Below, piece by piece: positions 43,989 to 54,866 of a stretch of 64,000 bases of DNA. Position numbers and translations under genes: made by a program. This DNA comes from Atrichornis clamosus. Taxonomy: Eukaryota; Chordata; Aves; Passeriformes; Menuridae. Every line of letters begins with the position of its first letter. Position 1 is the first letter of the stretch. The notes beneath the pieces were generated by a model. The model was not told the DNA's origin and did no database searches. It saw nothing but the letters and a program-made list of their open reading frames with translations. Location of the stretch: the NCBI GenBank assembly GCA_013400975.1, contig WBMZ01012082.1:62001-126000 (forward strand). The letters are read 5' to 3'.

Positions 43989-46900
43989 TCAGCAGACCCC
44001 TGCCTGCTTCATGTGTAGGGCACCTCTGCTTCTCCTGCAAGGCAAAGGACGGACGTTGCAGACAGAAAGCTTCCTACTGGGCACCAGAATCCCTCTGGAA
44101 CCCTTTGCTAACAGCCTGCTGACAGAGCAGACACTGTAAATATTTCTAGCACACACCAGGGCACTGATCTGTACACAGCTGGCCTTTAAAATTGTATCTT
44201 TTATCCATAAAAAGCAAGATATAGCCAGGACCACTTCTTGTGTGACCTGCGTTGGGTCCAGGTGCTTTGCTAGGCTCCTTGGATTCTTCCCTTTCCTGGA
44301 AAACTTCTACAGTTTCTCCTGGAATGGGAAGCAGCTCACACAAATACCAAGGCCATTTGATTAGCTCAGTGGGACATTATTGGTGGGAGAAGCAATTAAT
44401 CTGTAAAGATTAATCAAAGGAGCAGGCAAGTAACAACCCCGAAAAAAAACCCCCTAGCACTTGTGAGGAGTGGAAATCCCAGATAACTCAGCTGATCCCA
44501 GCTTTCGGCTGACCAGGAGGGATGAGGCAGCGGTGTACTCACAGCACTGCTTTGCAGAAGGAACATTTGTTGTTGTAGGTTTTGCCGTCGGAGCCGCAGA
44601 AGGGTTGGTAGAGCCTCTCACAGTAAATGGGGCGGCCTCTCTCCAGCCGCCTGTACTCGCTGCAGTCCACCTGCAAACACAGGGCCAGGGGCCTTGGGGC
44701 CTCTCACGTCCTCCATTCACCACAGGAATGAGGAACATACCGCGTTTTGGAAGATGTCTGGGAGCTGATCCAGAGCAGGGAGGCTTCACCACTGCTGTCA
44801 GCTGAGCCTAACCCCCCGAAATGGCACATTTCTTCTCAGAGGTGTGAGGGATGCTGTGGCAGCTCCCGAGCACCTGCAGGGCCTGTGCTCTGGGCCTGCA
44901 CTGGAAAGGCAGAGCCCCTGTGCAGCTCCAAAGAGCCGAGTGCCAGGGTTTTTCTTTTCCCTGATCACAACAGCCAGTAAATATAGGTGGGATTCGTTCT
45001 TACTGAAAGGTTCTGCTGGGGCAGATTAAGCCAAGTTTTATTTATTTATGGCATGAAGAGGCATTGCTGGGAGGCCCTCACCTGACTGTGGGAATGTTCA
45101 CCACATTCATCGCGTTCCCCGTGGAAATGGGAACACAGCACCCAGTCCTTGGGCACCTCCAGGGATGGGACTCCAACACCTCCCTGGGCAGCCCCTTCCC
45201 GTGCCTGACCATCCTTTCCATGCAGAAATTCCTGCTGAGATGTGCTGATCTGAGCCCAGCTCTGTGCGGGGTGCATTTTCACTCCTCATTACTGTCCCTG
45301 CTCACCCCTGCAAGGATTTTTATTGCTTGGTGCCTCGTGTCTTCCAGAGATTGACCCCATCATACTCAAAGAGAATTAACATCTCCAGGTACCTGATTTA
45401 GGACCTGAAAGTCATCAAGAAAGTCTTGTAGTGTCATCATCAGATAATTTTTGTTTTTAATCTCAATTTCTCTGATTTAAAATTTATCCTTGCCCAATTT
45501 CTTGCCCAGAGGGCAAAACAGGTGAAAACATCTGGAAGTTGTCAGGGCAACTCTATGGAAACCACGTATCCCAAACTGAGGGATTTCTGCTGAAATCTCA
45601 ATACCTTGGCAACATTTAATTAAACTGTAACATGGGGGGGGGAGGTTCTGACCTCATGTTGTTACAAACAATATCGTTTTATCCAAAAATAAAAGAGTAT
45701 TTCTCACCTCATTCTCTTTGGCAGCATCTGTAAAATAATAAAAAGAGAATCACAAAAGAGAAAATAAACCCCACAATTAATGTCAGGTTCAAACCAGGGT
45801 GGTTTCACTCAGCAACACCAGGTCTTTCACCTCCTTGAAAGTAAACACTGACAGAGCTTTGCAGTGTTTCACGAGGCCCAAGTGTCAGGACCTATTAAAC
45901 AAGTGGATCTGAGTAAATTATTTACCTTAAAAACTTCTGTCAGCTGCTGGAACAGCCTTTGTTGGAGGAGGGAATGGAGCCATTGTTCCGTTTTTCACCA
46001 CAAAAACACTGAAGGCCCAGGAGTCAATATTAAATTAAATTCAGTGTTCAGGATTAACTGGTGGCTGAGCATGACTGGGGTTTAATACCTGAGTTTGTAG
46101 AAGTTGCATAAGGCTGTGAGCTAATCACTCATCCCTTTTACACTGATTTTCTGTCAATAACGAGGACAATATCATTATTAAATACAATGCTAACTATCTA
46201 TAACAATGATAATACAACCACGACACCACTTGAAGAACTGTTTTCCCTTGTGTCAATCCGGGTTTTAAACGGATTGGTTCCGATTTTGGAACACATGGCC
46301 TGGAGAATGGAGCCCCGTGCTCAGGTGGGGCTTCAAGGAGCTCCATCAATCAAAACAACGCTAATTACACCTCCCAAAAAGCAATCAGGGCGTTGGCGTG
46401 GCTCCCTCGCGCTGACACATTTGTTACTTTCTTTAGGAATGTATTTGTTCTTCTGCTGCCCCATAATCATCGTCCTGGGGCTGCCAAGGGGTAAAAGTTC
46501 TCAGAGATTTCTGCACAGAGGGAGCAGGGAGAAAGTTGTGTCATGGAGCAGAGCTCTAGCACTTGTCCTTTGAATAAATATGGATGGGTTTGATCTTTAA
46601 ATGTTAAAACTTCCCACAGAAACTTCCTGTCACAGAGCTGTTTATATCTTCACGTCAAATACAGTTGTTCCATAGAAAACAAAAGGGCATAAATGATGCC
46701 CCATGCCAGGGTTCCATCTGTGTCACCAGAGGTTTGACCGAGTTTTCGTTATTCTGGAATTGGATTAGATTCCATCCACTTCCCCCCAAAAACGTTTGGA
46801 TGTGATTTTTTTTTTCCCCTCTGGTAACTTTTTAGTAGCCACTCTGCGCCAGGGAGCGAATGCAAAAAAAAAGGTGTGGCACAGAAAGTGTTGATTCATG

Positions 46901-47779
46901 AAGTTTTCAAGCAGACAAGATAAACCAGAAAGTTCAAGGAAGAGATTTCCTGGAATCCTCGTGGAAGTAATATTTATTTATTTTTCTGCAGTTAATGAAA
47001 AACTGAAAGAATGGATTATTTCCATCCCATCATGCCACTTCATTTAAACTGCTGCTTTTCATGAGAATTTTGGTTTTGAGACAAATTTCAAAGCAACCTT
47101 CTCTATTCAAGAGCTATTCAAAAGATTCTTTTGTTTCATCATTTTGGTTTTAATTTTTTCATTATTTTGCTTCTTTAATGTTCATAATGCTTTTGAACTT
47201 CTGTACGACTAACAGGGATGTGGAATCTTTCAGTTATTTTAAATGTACTTATTTTTCTCTAAAAATATCATTTTACTGCAAGTTTTTAGCAAAAATAAAA
47301 TTACCAAGTAAAGGTTGAAGAAATTTCTCCCAGATCCCTATTTTTTAGAACAACCAGCCCCTCAAAGCAACATTAGAACGAGGTGATTCCCCGTTTTATG
47401 TGGCCTGAGCATCACCAGCTGCCTCCTGCTTGACAGGGGAAGGACCTCCCCAGCTCCAGGCTCCCTTCTCAGAGAGAAATTTAAAAATAAAGAGGTAAAC
47501 CCAGCACAGTTCTGAGGCTTCCCAGCTGCGCTCAGTCCCAGGGCACAGCTCTGCCCCACAGCCCGGCGCGGAGCACCTTCCATCCACTGTGCCTGGTGCT
47601 GGAGAAATAACCACATTTTCCAGACGGAAAGCTCCCCTTGCTCTCCCCCGGAGTGCAGGAACCACCCGAGAGCACAGGAGCCCGCAGAACTCCCGATTTC
47701 CCGGGAATCAAGGAAGTTACTCACGTGCCAGGCACAGAGCCGCCAGGGCCAGCAGCACCAGGGCGCCCGCGGTCCTCAT
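43989..47779 (-). CDS. Secreted single-Kazal serine protease inhibitor (SPINK/ovomucoid family)
   Basis: Coding exons, 5' to 3': 47725-47779, 45708-45727, 44543-44670, 43989-44034, all with GT/AG sites and a consistent frame. They give 82 residues. Residues 1-18 are a hydrophobic signal peptide ([18 protein letters not shown]). A micro-exon of 20 bases encodes HAAKENE. Then comes one Kazal domain with six cysteines in standard spacing: VDCSEY..., [24 protein letters not shown], and a last exon ending GVC. There are 17 residues between Cys5 and Cys6, exactly as in ovomucoid domain III. The second residue after Cys2, the P1 site, is Arg, so it should inhibit trypsin-like proteases. The domain resembles ovomucoid domain III most, but it is a single domain. 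Its place beside FBXO38 matches the mammalian SPINK cluster. Which SPINK orthologue it is cannot be decided here, so no symbol is given. Confidence 0.9.
45142..45242 (-). repeat. CR1 fragment in SPINK intron
   Basis: The sequence has ggcacctccagggatgggac, tccctgggcagccccttccc and accatcctttccatgcagaa. It is an internal part of the CR1 3' region without the tail. It lies in the intron between the micro-exon and the Kazal core exon. Confidence 0.87.
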
Positions 47780-48090
47780 GGCAAGCACGGCTGCTGCCGG
47801 TGCCGCAGCCCCCGTCCCGCCGCGGTGCCAGCATCCCCGGCGCGGCAGCGCCTTTATAGCAGCCGCTGGTGATGAAATCCCCTCGGGGCAGCTCGGACGG
47901 GGAGCGGCGGCCCGGGGCCCGTGTGCCGTGCACGGCGCAGGGGTGAGCGGCCCGGCCGGCAGCGTGCGCCCGGAGCGGGGCGGTGCTCTCTGCTGAGCCC
48001 CTGCCCGAGTTACCGCCCCGTCCCCGGCGGTGGTCGGGGAGGGGGCTCCTCACTGCTGCTCTGCCGCTGCCGCGCGGGCTCTGAGAGCTC
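47750..48090. promoter_or_regulatory. CpG-rich promoter region of the SPINK gene
   Basis: GC- and CpG-rich sequence covers the first exon and about 300 bases upstream of the Kazal inhibitor. Unlike the FBXO38 island, it also carries a TATA box at the right distance. Confidence 0.65.
47852..47858 (-). promoter_or_regulatory. TATA box of the SPINK gene
   Basis: The - strand reads TATAAAG about 75 bases upstream of the ATG at 47779-47777. A start site near 47825 would give a 5' UTR of about 45 bases, normal for a small secreted protein gene. Confidence 0.7.
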
Positions 48091-51000
48091 GGCACAGTTC
48101 CCCGGGGGAAAATCATTCCTGCGGGGCGTTTGCCAGAAGGTTCATGCCACAAGTGGTCAGTTTTTGTCGGCTTTGGCGGTTTGGGGCTGCTTCTGAGCTG
48201 CGGTTTGAGGTGAGCTGGTTATGGGCACGCACTGAGCTCTTCAGGCTGCTCTGGAGGAGTCTGTGTTTCCCTGGAAGCCCTTCCCACACAGCCCAGAGCA
48301 TCCCCAGCGTTCTTCTTCCCTTCAAATGGCCCCAGTTTAGGATCAGAACCAATCTTTTGGGAGAGAAGGAGCAAAGGCACCACAAGGCACTGCCTGGCCA
48401 AGAGAAGTGAGGAGTTCTCTGCATCCCCCTGAACCTTGGGACCCATTGACTCATCCCAAGAGGGATATGGATCACCTTGTCTTTAACTAATATAGCTAAT
48501 TAACAAATGGTTTCTTTCTCATCACTTAACGGGATGAAAAACAGAAATGCCATCAAATCCAAATTCCAGGATAGGTAAAGATCCAGGTTGAGCTGGAGGC
48601 CTGTAAATTTATTTTTTTAATGCCCTCCAGTGGTTTTGTTCTAAATTTTTCTTTTTTCTTAATTTGGACATCAGTTCCTGTGAGGCTGAGTTCACAAAAG
48701 GCAGGTTGTGGTTTACACTGGGGTTGGTCTGGATCCTTCTGCTTTGGGGTTTCAGTGAATTTGGGTTCTGGAGAGCTTTTCTGAAGAGCCTGGCCAAAAA
48801 CATGTAGGAGCTTGTGGGGAGTATTCAGGACATGTCACTGCTGATGGACAATTAGGAGGATGAGGCAACAGCAGCAAAACCCAAAGCATCCCGGAAGTTC
48901 CTCCTGATCTGAAGAGTTTTGACTCTTGGGGATACCTGGAAACTGCAAAACTGCAGCTGGACAGAACCCTCCACTTCCCTGGAATGAGGAAAGGGCCCCT
49001 TTGGTGCCCCAGCCCAGTGCTCCCAGTGTCCTGTGGGATGCAGCCCCAGCTCCATCCCATCCCTCACCAGAGAACACAAACATCTGGGTGCAGCCTCTGA
49101 GTTGGGGTAGGAAGATTTTCTGAGGATTGGCATCAAAAGAGACAACTTTAGGAGGTGGGAGGGGAGGCAGATTTTGAATGAGATTTTTCTTAGCATTGGG
49201 AAATTACATTTGAAAGGATTCCTGATGCTCACTCCATGTCCCACAGCAGGAAAGCTGGGGGGTGAACATTTCCTTTGTGGTGATTTGAGGTATTTCAAAT
49301 GAAATTCAGGCTGATTTCCTGAGCACTGAGCTTTGCAGGGCTTGCCCAGAGCACTGGCACGGGAGGGACTGGCACTGTCCGAGGCTGTGACGTTGCAGGG
49401 CGGGGGCACAGAAGGGGCAGCTGAAGGCCTGGAGGTTTTTGTGGTTGCAAATAACAAAGCTGTCTTGAAGTTTTGAGAAGAAAGATGCCCTGCACAGACA
49501 GCACCAGTCAGTTCCACTCCCTGTGGTGAGGAAATACTCACGTGTGGAATCTCCAACTGAAATTTGGGAAAAGGATGCCACAGAACACTTCTTGCAACTC
49601 CAGTTTAAAGGGAGGCCAAAGCCTCTGGATCCCTCTACCTTGGAGAATTCACACGAGCAATCTGGAGGAAACAGCCACTATTGGACCAAAAAAATCCTTC
49701 ATGTGAGGCATCTTTCTGTCCAGACCTGTGCTGTGCCCTGGGAGCTTTGCCCAGGTCAGAGAACATTCAGTTCCAGGTCAGGAACATTCAGTGGAGATGG
49801 AGGGAAGGGACGAGTTCTCCTGGACGTGCTGAGCATGAGGGAAGGGTTTGCCCCTGCAGGGAACAATTCCAGCTCTGCAGGCAGTCATTCCCAAGGCCAG
49901 CACTGGGTGTTCCGGGCCAGTTCTGGGCTCCCTGGCACGAGAAAGGCACTGAAACACCAGAGCAGAGCCAGCGAGGGAACACCGAGCTGCTGAGGCGGGG
50001 CGAAGCACACAGGAAAACTGGGGAGAGGTGGTTGGCTCCCTTTGGAGAAGGATGGCAAAGCCTCGTTGTCCACAGGGGAAACGGGAGCCGGAATCCTCTT
50101 GGAGGTGCAGAGTGAAAGGAAGAGAGAACAGTGCAAATTGCAGCGAGGGAAATTCTAATTAGATGGGAGCAAAACCAATTTCACAACGAGAGGAGTCAAG
50201 CACGGGAGCAGCTTATCCGGAGAGATCATTGGGGATACTAAAAAATGGATCTGTCCTAAACTGGCCACAGTGAGTGTGGGGATCCAGGTGACCTCCATGG
50301 TCCTTCCCAATGGAACTGGTTCTGTCATTCCCACAGGAGAATGTCGGGTCCTGCTGGCACTTTCAGGGGCTTTGTGGGGTATTTTTTAAGGTCTGACAAA
50401 GCAGACACAGACAATAAAGTAGCAAATGGACTGATCTGAGCTCCTTGGAAAGAATGAAGTTCATTGGAAAACAAGTGTTCAGATCTGTTTAGGAGCAGCT
50501 GCTTCCCAAAGCTGGATGAGTAAGGCCTAATTGTTGAACTAATTCCAAAATTTATGGGAAATACTCTGTTCACATTGAAGAATTGTGAGTGAAATTTTGA
50601 CCTCATCAGCAAACTAATAACTGGGTTAATTGTGGGCCTCTCATAGTTTTCTACATTTATCATTTTGTCATGTTTTTTCCCTAAATTCTTATCTCTCCGT
50701 GGTGACCTTTTGAAGGAGAAAAAGCAATTCCATGGTGTTAGATCTGGTAAAACCAGTGTGTGTTTTTCTGGGGGTAAGAAACGTTTTCATAATTGTTATT
50801 TATTCCCAATGACATATTGCTTTCCGTTTTGGAGCCCTGAGTGGAGCACAGCTGGGATGCCAGCAATGCTGCTGGAGCAGCTCATTAGTTAGGAGCCTGG
50901 GAGGGCGTTCCCTGGCTGCATTCCAGAGCAGGAACCTGCTCCCACCCATCCATGCAGAGCCTCCCATCGGGAACGGCGGCAGAGCTGGAAAACAGCACCT

Positions 51001-53300
51001 GGGAAAGGGGAACCTCACGATGTGAGGGGCTGGTGTGGGACCTCCCTCGCCGTGATCCCAGGGTGTTTATCCAGAACATGATCCATGATCTCCCTCATCC
51101 CAGGGTGGGGGGGGAGGGTTGAGGGGTGCAATTAAAGCCTCAGATTTTTGAATTCTTGCTGAAGGCAGGGTTGGAGACCCAAGGGCTGCACTTGGGCAGG
51201 CAGCAAACCGTGCCACAAGGTTTGGGTGCTCACCTGGAGGAAGGGGAGCTTCCCATTTTCCACCCTGTGGGAGATCAGAGGGGCCTTTCTTTAGCACTGC
51301 AGGTGTCCGGCCAGGACTGGGCCCTGCTGGAGGTCTGGTGTTGTTCCAGAAATTAAAAATAAACCCGAGAGCACTGTGCAAAGGCTGGAGCTGACCTTTG
51401 TGTCCTGCTCTTTATCTTCTGATCTCTTTGGGACACAGTCCCAGGCTGTGGCTCCTGTTACCCTGCAGGGAACTCGGGGATCCTCCGAGTTCCTCGGCGT
51501 CGGACCACGGATGGTTCTGGGTTGATTCCTCACAAAAACAAAGCATCAACATCTTAACACCTGCACGGAGTGAGCTGGACGGCCTCAAATGCAGCTTCCA
51601 GGAGTTTGGCACTTTGCAGTTCTGTCACACCAAAGTCGGGCTGATACATTTAAAGAAGGGACTTTTTAAGGCTTTTTCGTGTCTCACAACAAGGTTGGAG
51701 GACACGCATTGGTTTTCCCTCTATTAAAATATTATAACTTTTATAAAAGAAGCTACGACTTGTGAAGAAGAGGGGTAGGACGAAGGCCAGCTTGGAAGAA
51801 GGGGTGGATATGGAGCATTTGGGCCTGAAATCTGAATTCTCTCCCACGGAACCCCAAATTAAACAGAAGCTTCTTTCCCCCTTGGCTGTTGGCAGGTGCC
51901 TGCTTGCCCAGCTCTGAGGGCTGCAGCGCTTAGAGAACAGCAAATTCCTCCGGCAGCCAATTAGTGCCTCATTAAGGACACCAAGTGTTTGTCAGGCATT
52001 CCTTGAGCCGAGCGGCACCCACAGAAAGCCCTGGAGGGAATTAGTCAGTCCCTGTCCCGAGCAGATTTAGGGAGGTGCGGTCGGCAGAAGCCAAAGCCAC
52101 GGGCTGAGTGATGGGGATGGACTGAAAGCTGGGGGAGCTGCCCCTCCCCAGAAAATGGTGGGGCATGGAAAATCTCTACAGTTAACACCTCTCCTACCAC
52201 AGCGGCCTCAGCAATAAAATCGGTTCTATAATTTTATTTCAAAAGCTTTGGTTTTGCAATCTAAAGGGTTTTTTGGAGGGGGAGAATTTTGTGCATTGTG
52301 TGTCCTGATCCTGACTGAGTCTGTGCATGTGGCATTTATCCAAAGGTTTCCAGGTTATTCACAGGGCAACAAGGAGAGGAATTAAGGCAAGGAAGCCCAA
52401 GGACTGACACACACATCAATTATTGTTTTCTGGGATGGATGGACTGTGTTAGAAAATGACCTCCAGTGTGTGGAGCCACTGCAGCGAATATCTGAGCTGT
52501 GATTGACCTCTTTGCATCCAATCTCGACACTCCCGCAGAGGTGGGACACTGACGATTCCTGGAGGAGACATTCACGGGCTCTTGGATCCATGAAAGGCCC
52601 AGGAGGTCAAGGATTGAAGCCAACTTTATGTCTTAGAGAGCAGCCACCTCACAGTGACCTGATTTCTGCAGGAAAAGGGGCACTTCCAAGCCGTGCTTTG
52701 TGATTTTCCTGAACTCAGCCGATGATTTCCCTCCCTGGATCCTCAGCACCTGATAACCCACGCCGGGAAAGCTCCCTGTAGATTTAACTCATTTATGGCA
52801 CCATGGCCCAGAAAGGCACCTCCCGAAGGCCACAATCAGTTCAGGCTTTGTCAGGATCCTCAGAAATTTAGCTGAGCATTGCAAGAATTTAAACTGGGCT
52901 GGACCAAGCTCAGGAGAGGTTTCCAGGACGGGTTTCAAGGGTGCCAAGGCTTCCACCCTGAAATCTGAGGAGCAGGAAGGTCCTGTGACCTCTGCACACT
53001 GAAATCAGGGAGGATCCTCAAAGACCTCGGGGTCAGGTGGGTTCAGACCACAAAGGCCAGAGAACCCCAGAGTTCTCTTCTCCTGCAGGAGGGGATTTAT
53101 CAGATCCTGCTGTCACACCTTGGTCCCTTGGCTGGGTCATCCTGTGCAGTTTTACAGGCTGGGAACTTGGTAGGATTAATTAGTAAGTAGGATTAATTAG
53201 TAATAATTACTTCACCTTGCACACACTGACACAGAAATTGTGCCTAATCTTACTCTGGTAGGAGAATGAAGGGTGACACAAACCAGTCATAAAAGATCAC
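47870..53300. other. Intergenic region between SPINK gene and IL12B
   Basis: I see no recognisable gene or RNA. The left end is the CpG-rich SPINK promoter. The rest is mixed DNA with only faint CR1-like remnants (for example near 50285-50335). Open frames up to about 230 codons (48852-49556, - strand) are not protein-like and have no supporting structure. Confidence 0.55.
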
Positions 53301-53332
53301 AAATAACCCAAATTTTCTTGGTTTCAGGTGTA

Positions 53333-53338
53333 TTTATT
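53333..53338 (-). terminator. IL12B: Candidate poly(A) signal AATAAA, IL12B
   Basis: This is the first canonical AATAAA on the - strand after the IL12B stop, about 1.5 kb downstream. A weaker ATTAAA lies upstream of it near 53972, so a shorter UTR is possible. Confidence 0.55.
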
Positions 53339-53657
53339 ATTAGCTCCTTTATAAAACAAGAACAGTAAATTGCCTTTAGAGCCAAAATAAGACATGTGAA
53401 TTTAATATTAATAAATACTAATAGGACTTGTAGCTAGATTATAAACAGCTTTCTGAAATATCAGATACTTCACACATTTCAATGTTTAAATATCTGAAAT
53501 TACCACCCACTGCTAAGACTGGGAAAAAGGAAGCATGGTTGCAATGAAAGACTTTAATTCCAGTGATTCTGTATCAGAGATTAAGGCCTGAATCCTCAAA
53601 GATATTTCCCTGTACTTTGTCCTCCTGGAAGGCAGGACTCAGTGTTTTGACAAATGA

Positions 53658-53797
53658 TCCATCCCTGGAAGTGTCCAAGGCCAGGCTGGACGGGGCTTGG
53701 GGCAACCTGGGATAGTGGGAGGTGTCCCTGCCATGGCAGGGGTGGGATGGATGAGCTTTAAGGTCACTTCCAACCCAAACCATTCCATGATTCCATG
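53658..53797 (+). repeat. CR1 3' fragment inside the IL12B 3' UTR
   Basis: It has ccctggaagtgtccaaggcc, gatagtgggaggtgtccctg, then aaggtcacttccaacccaaa and the tail ccattccatgattccatg. It reads in CR1 sense on the + strand, that is, antisense in the IL12B transcript. Confidence 0.93.
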
Positions 53798-54526
53798 AAA
53801 AATAGAAAGGCTTCAACACATGCTTCAGCTTCTTCTCAGAGCTGGGCACTTCCTCTGGGAGAGCTCAGGACAGGAGGGGTTTTCCCTGAGGTGCAGTGAA
53901 CACACCAACGCTGGTTGGGAAACACTTCCAAAATGAACCATAAAAATCTCTCTTCTAAAAGCCTGACTTTAATTAGATCAGGAACATGCACAATTAACCA
54001 GTTCCCAGCTGCTGTCTGAGGTTTCAGACACACTGGGGGTGTCCTTTCACCTGTGGGTTCCTGGCTCCTGTGCCATTGCCTGCACTCACTTCACTGCCAC
54101 AAAATTGCACTGCAGGAGGTGCCCAGGGCACACCTGGGTCAGGGAACGAAGGGCCACGGGCTGGGAGGAAAGGGAGGTGCTTCAGGAGGTGACAAATTCA
54201 GCTCCCAGTTCCTTTCATGTTCTGGTGGGAGCAGGACTCAGCCTCAGAGCCTGCACTTCCTTCTTGTCCTGCAACACCTGCCAGCCTGGAGGATGAGGAT
54301 GGTCCGGGTACAGCACACGGAGCTGCTCAGGCAGCCAAGGCTTTCTGTGCTTACACAGTGCAGCAAAAATAAATACAGATAAATAATTCACTAGACAGAT
54401 TCATTAAACCATTGCATAATGGAAACAGGAAAACAGTTCTTTCAGGAAGTTGCTTTCCAAATAAGTTAACACATGAAGTGGTTTGGACAGCAGCTGCCAT
54501 CCACTGGCCTTGCAAGTCAGGGCAAG

Positions 54527-54606
54527 GAAATAAATAAGTAATAAATAAATAAATAATAATTCGAGAATAAATAGATAAATAAATAAATATTAAATAAATA
54601 AATGCA
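54527..54606 (-). promoter_or_regulatory. IL12B: AU-rich element in IL12B 3' UTR
   Basis: On the mRNA strand there are about eleven ATTTA pentamers in 80 bases, several overlapping as ATTTATTTATTTA. This is the class II type of AU-rich element. In cytokine mRNAs such elements are bound by TTP/ZFP36 and related proteins, which speed decay. Human IL12B has a similar, shorter run. The (AAAT)n look on the + strand would otherwise be called a simple repeat. Confidence 0.8.
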
Positions 54607-54866
54607 AAATAATAATCTGCAGGGCCTACAATAACATCAGCCTATCAAAATGACATCAACCCAGCACAATCATGTTAATATAACATGATGGATGCTAAAG
54701 GTGTAACTCAAGTGTGGGAAATTCAAGAGCTGCCAAATTCAGGACCTATTACAATAAAAGATATGGCTTCTTAATAATCTCAAATGCACGTTTTTCTTCC
54801 AATTAAGCTTCTGTTCTTGTGCTTTCTTTAGGAGCACTGTGCTGTCCTGCTGGGATCTCTCACTGG

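Larger units (their letters stand above)
53333..54866 (-). other. IL12B: IL12B 3' UTR
   Basis: This is the rest of the last exon after the TAA at 54869-54867. It contains a dense AU-rich element and a CR1 fragment. The length is close to that of the human gene, whose 3' UTR is also AU-rich. The downstream limit follows the AATAAA and is inferred. Confidence 0.6.

Noticed and set aside
44146..44255. Alternative last exon for the SPINK gene ending PGVC-stop
   Set aside because: It needs an acceptor without a pyrimidine tract, adds extra cysteines, and gives the wrong Cys5-Cys6 distance. The exon 43989-44034 has a good acceptor and the exact Kazal spacing.
48852..49556. 234-codon - strand open frame in the intergenic region
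   Set aside because: Composition is Ser/Pro-rich, with no recognisable domain or gene structure. It could be a lineage-specific transcript, but nothing here supports it.
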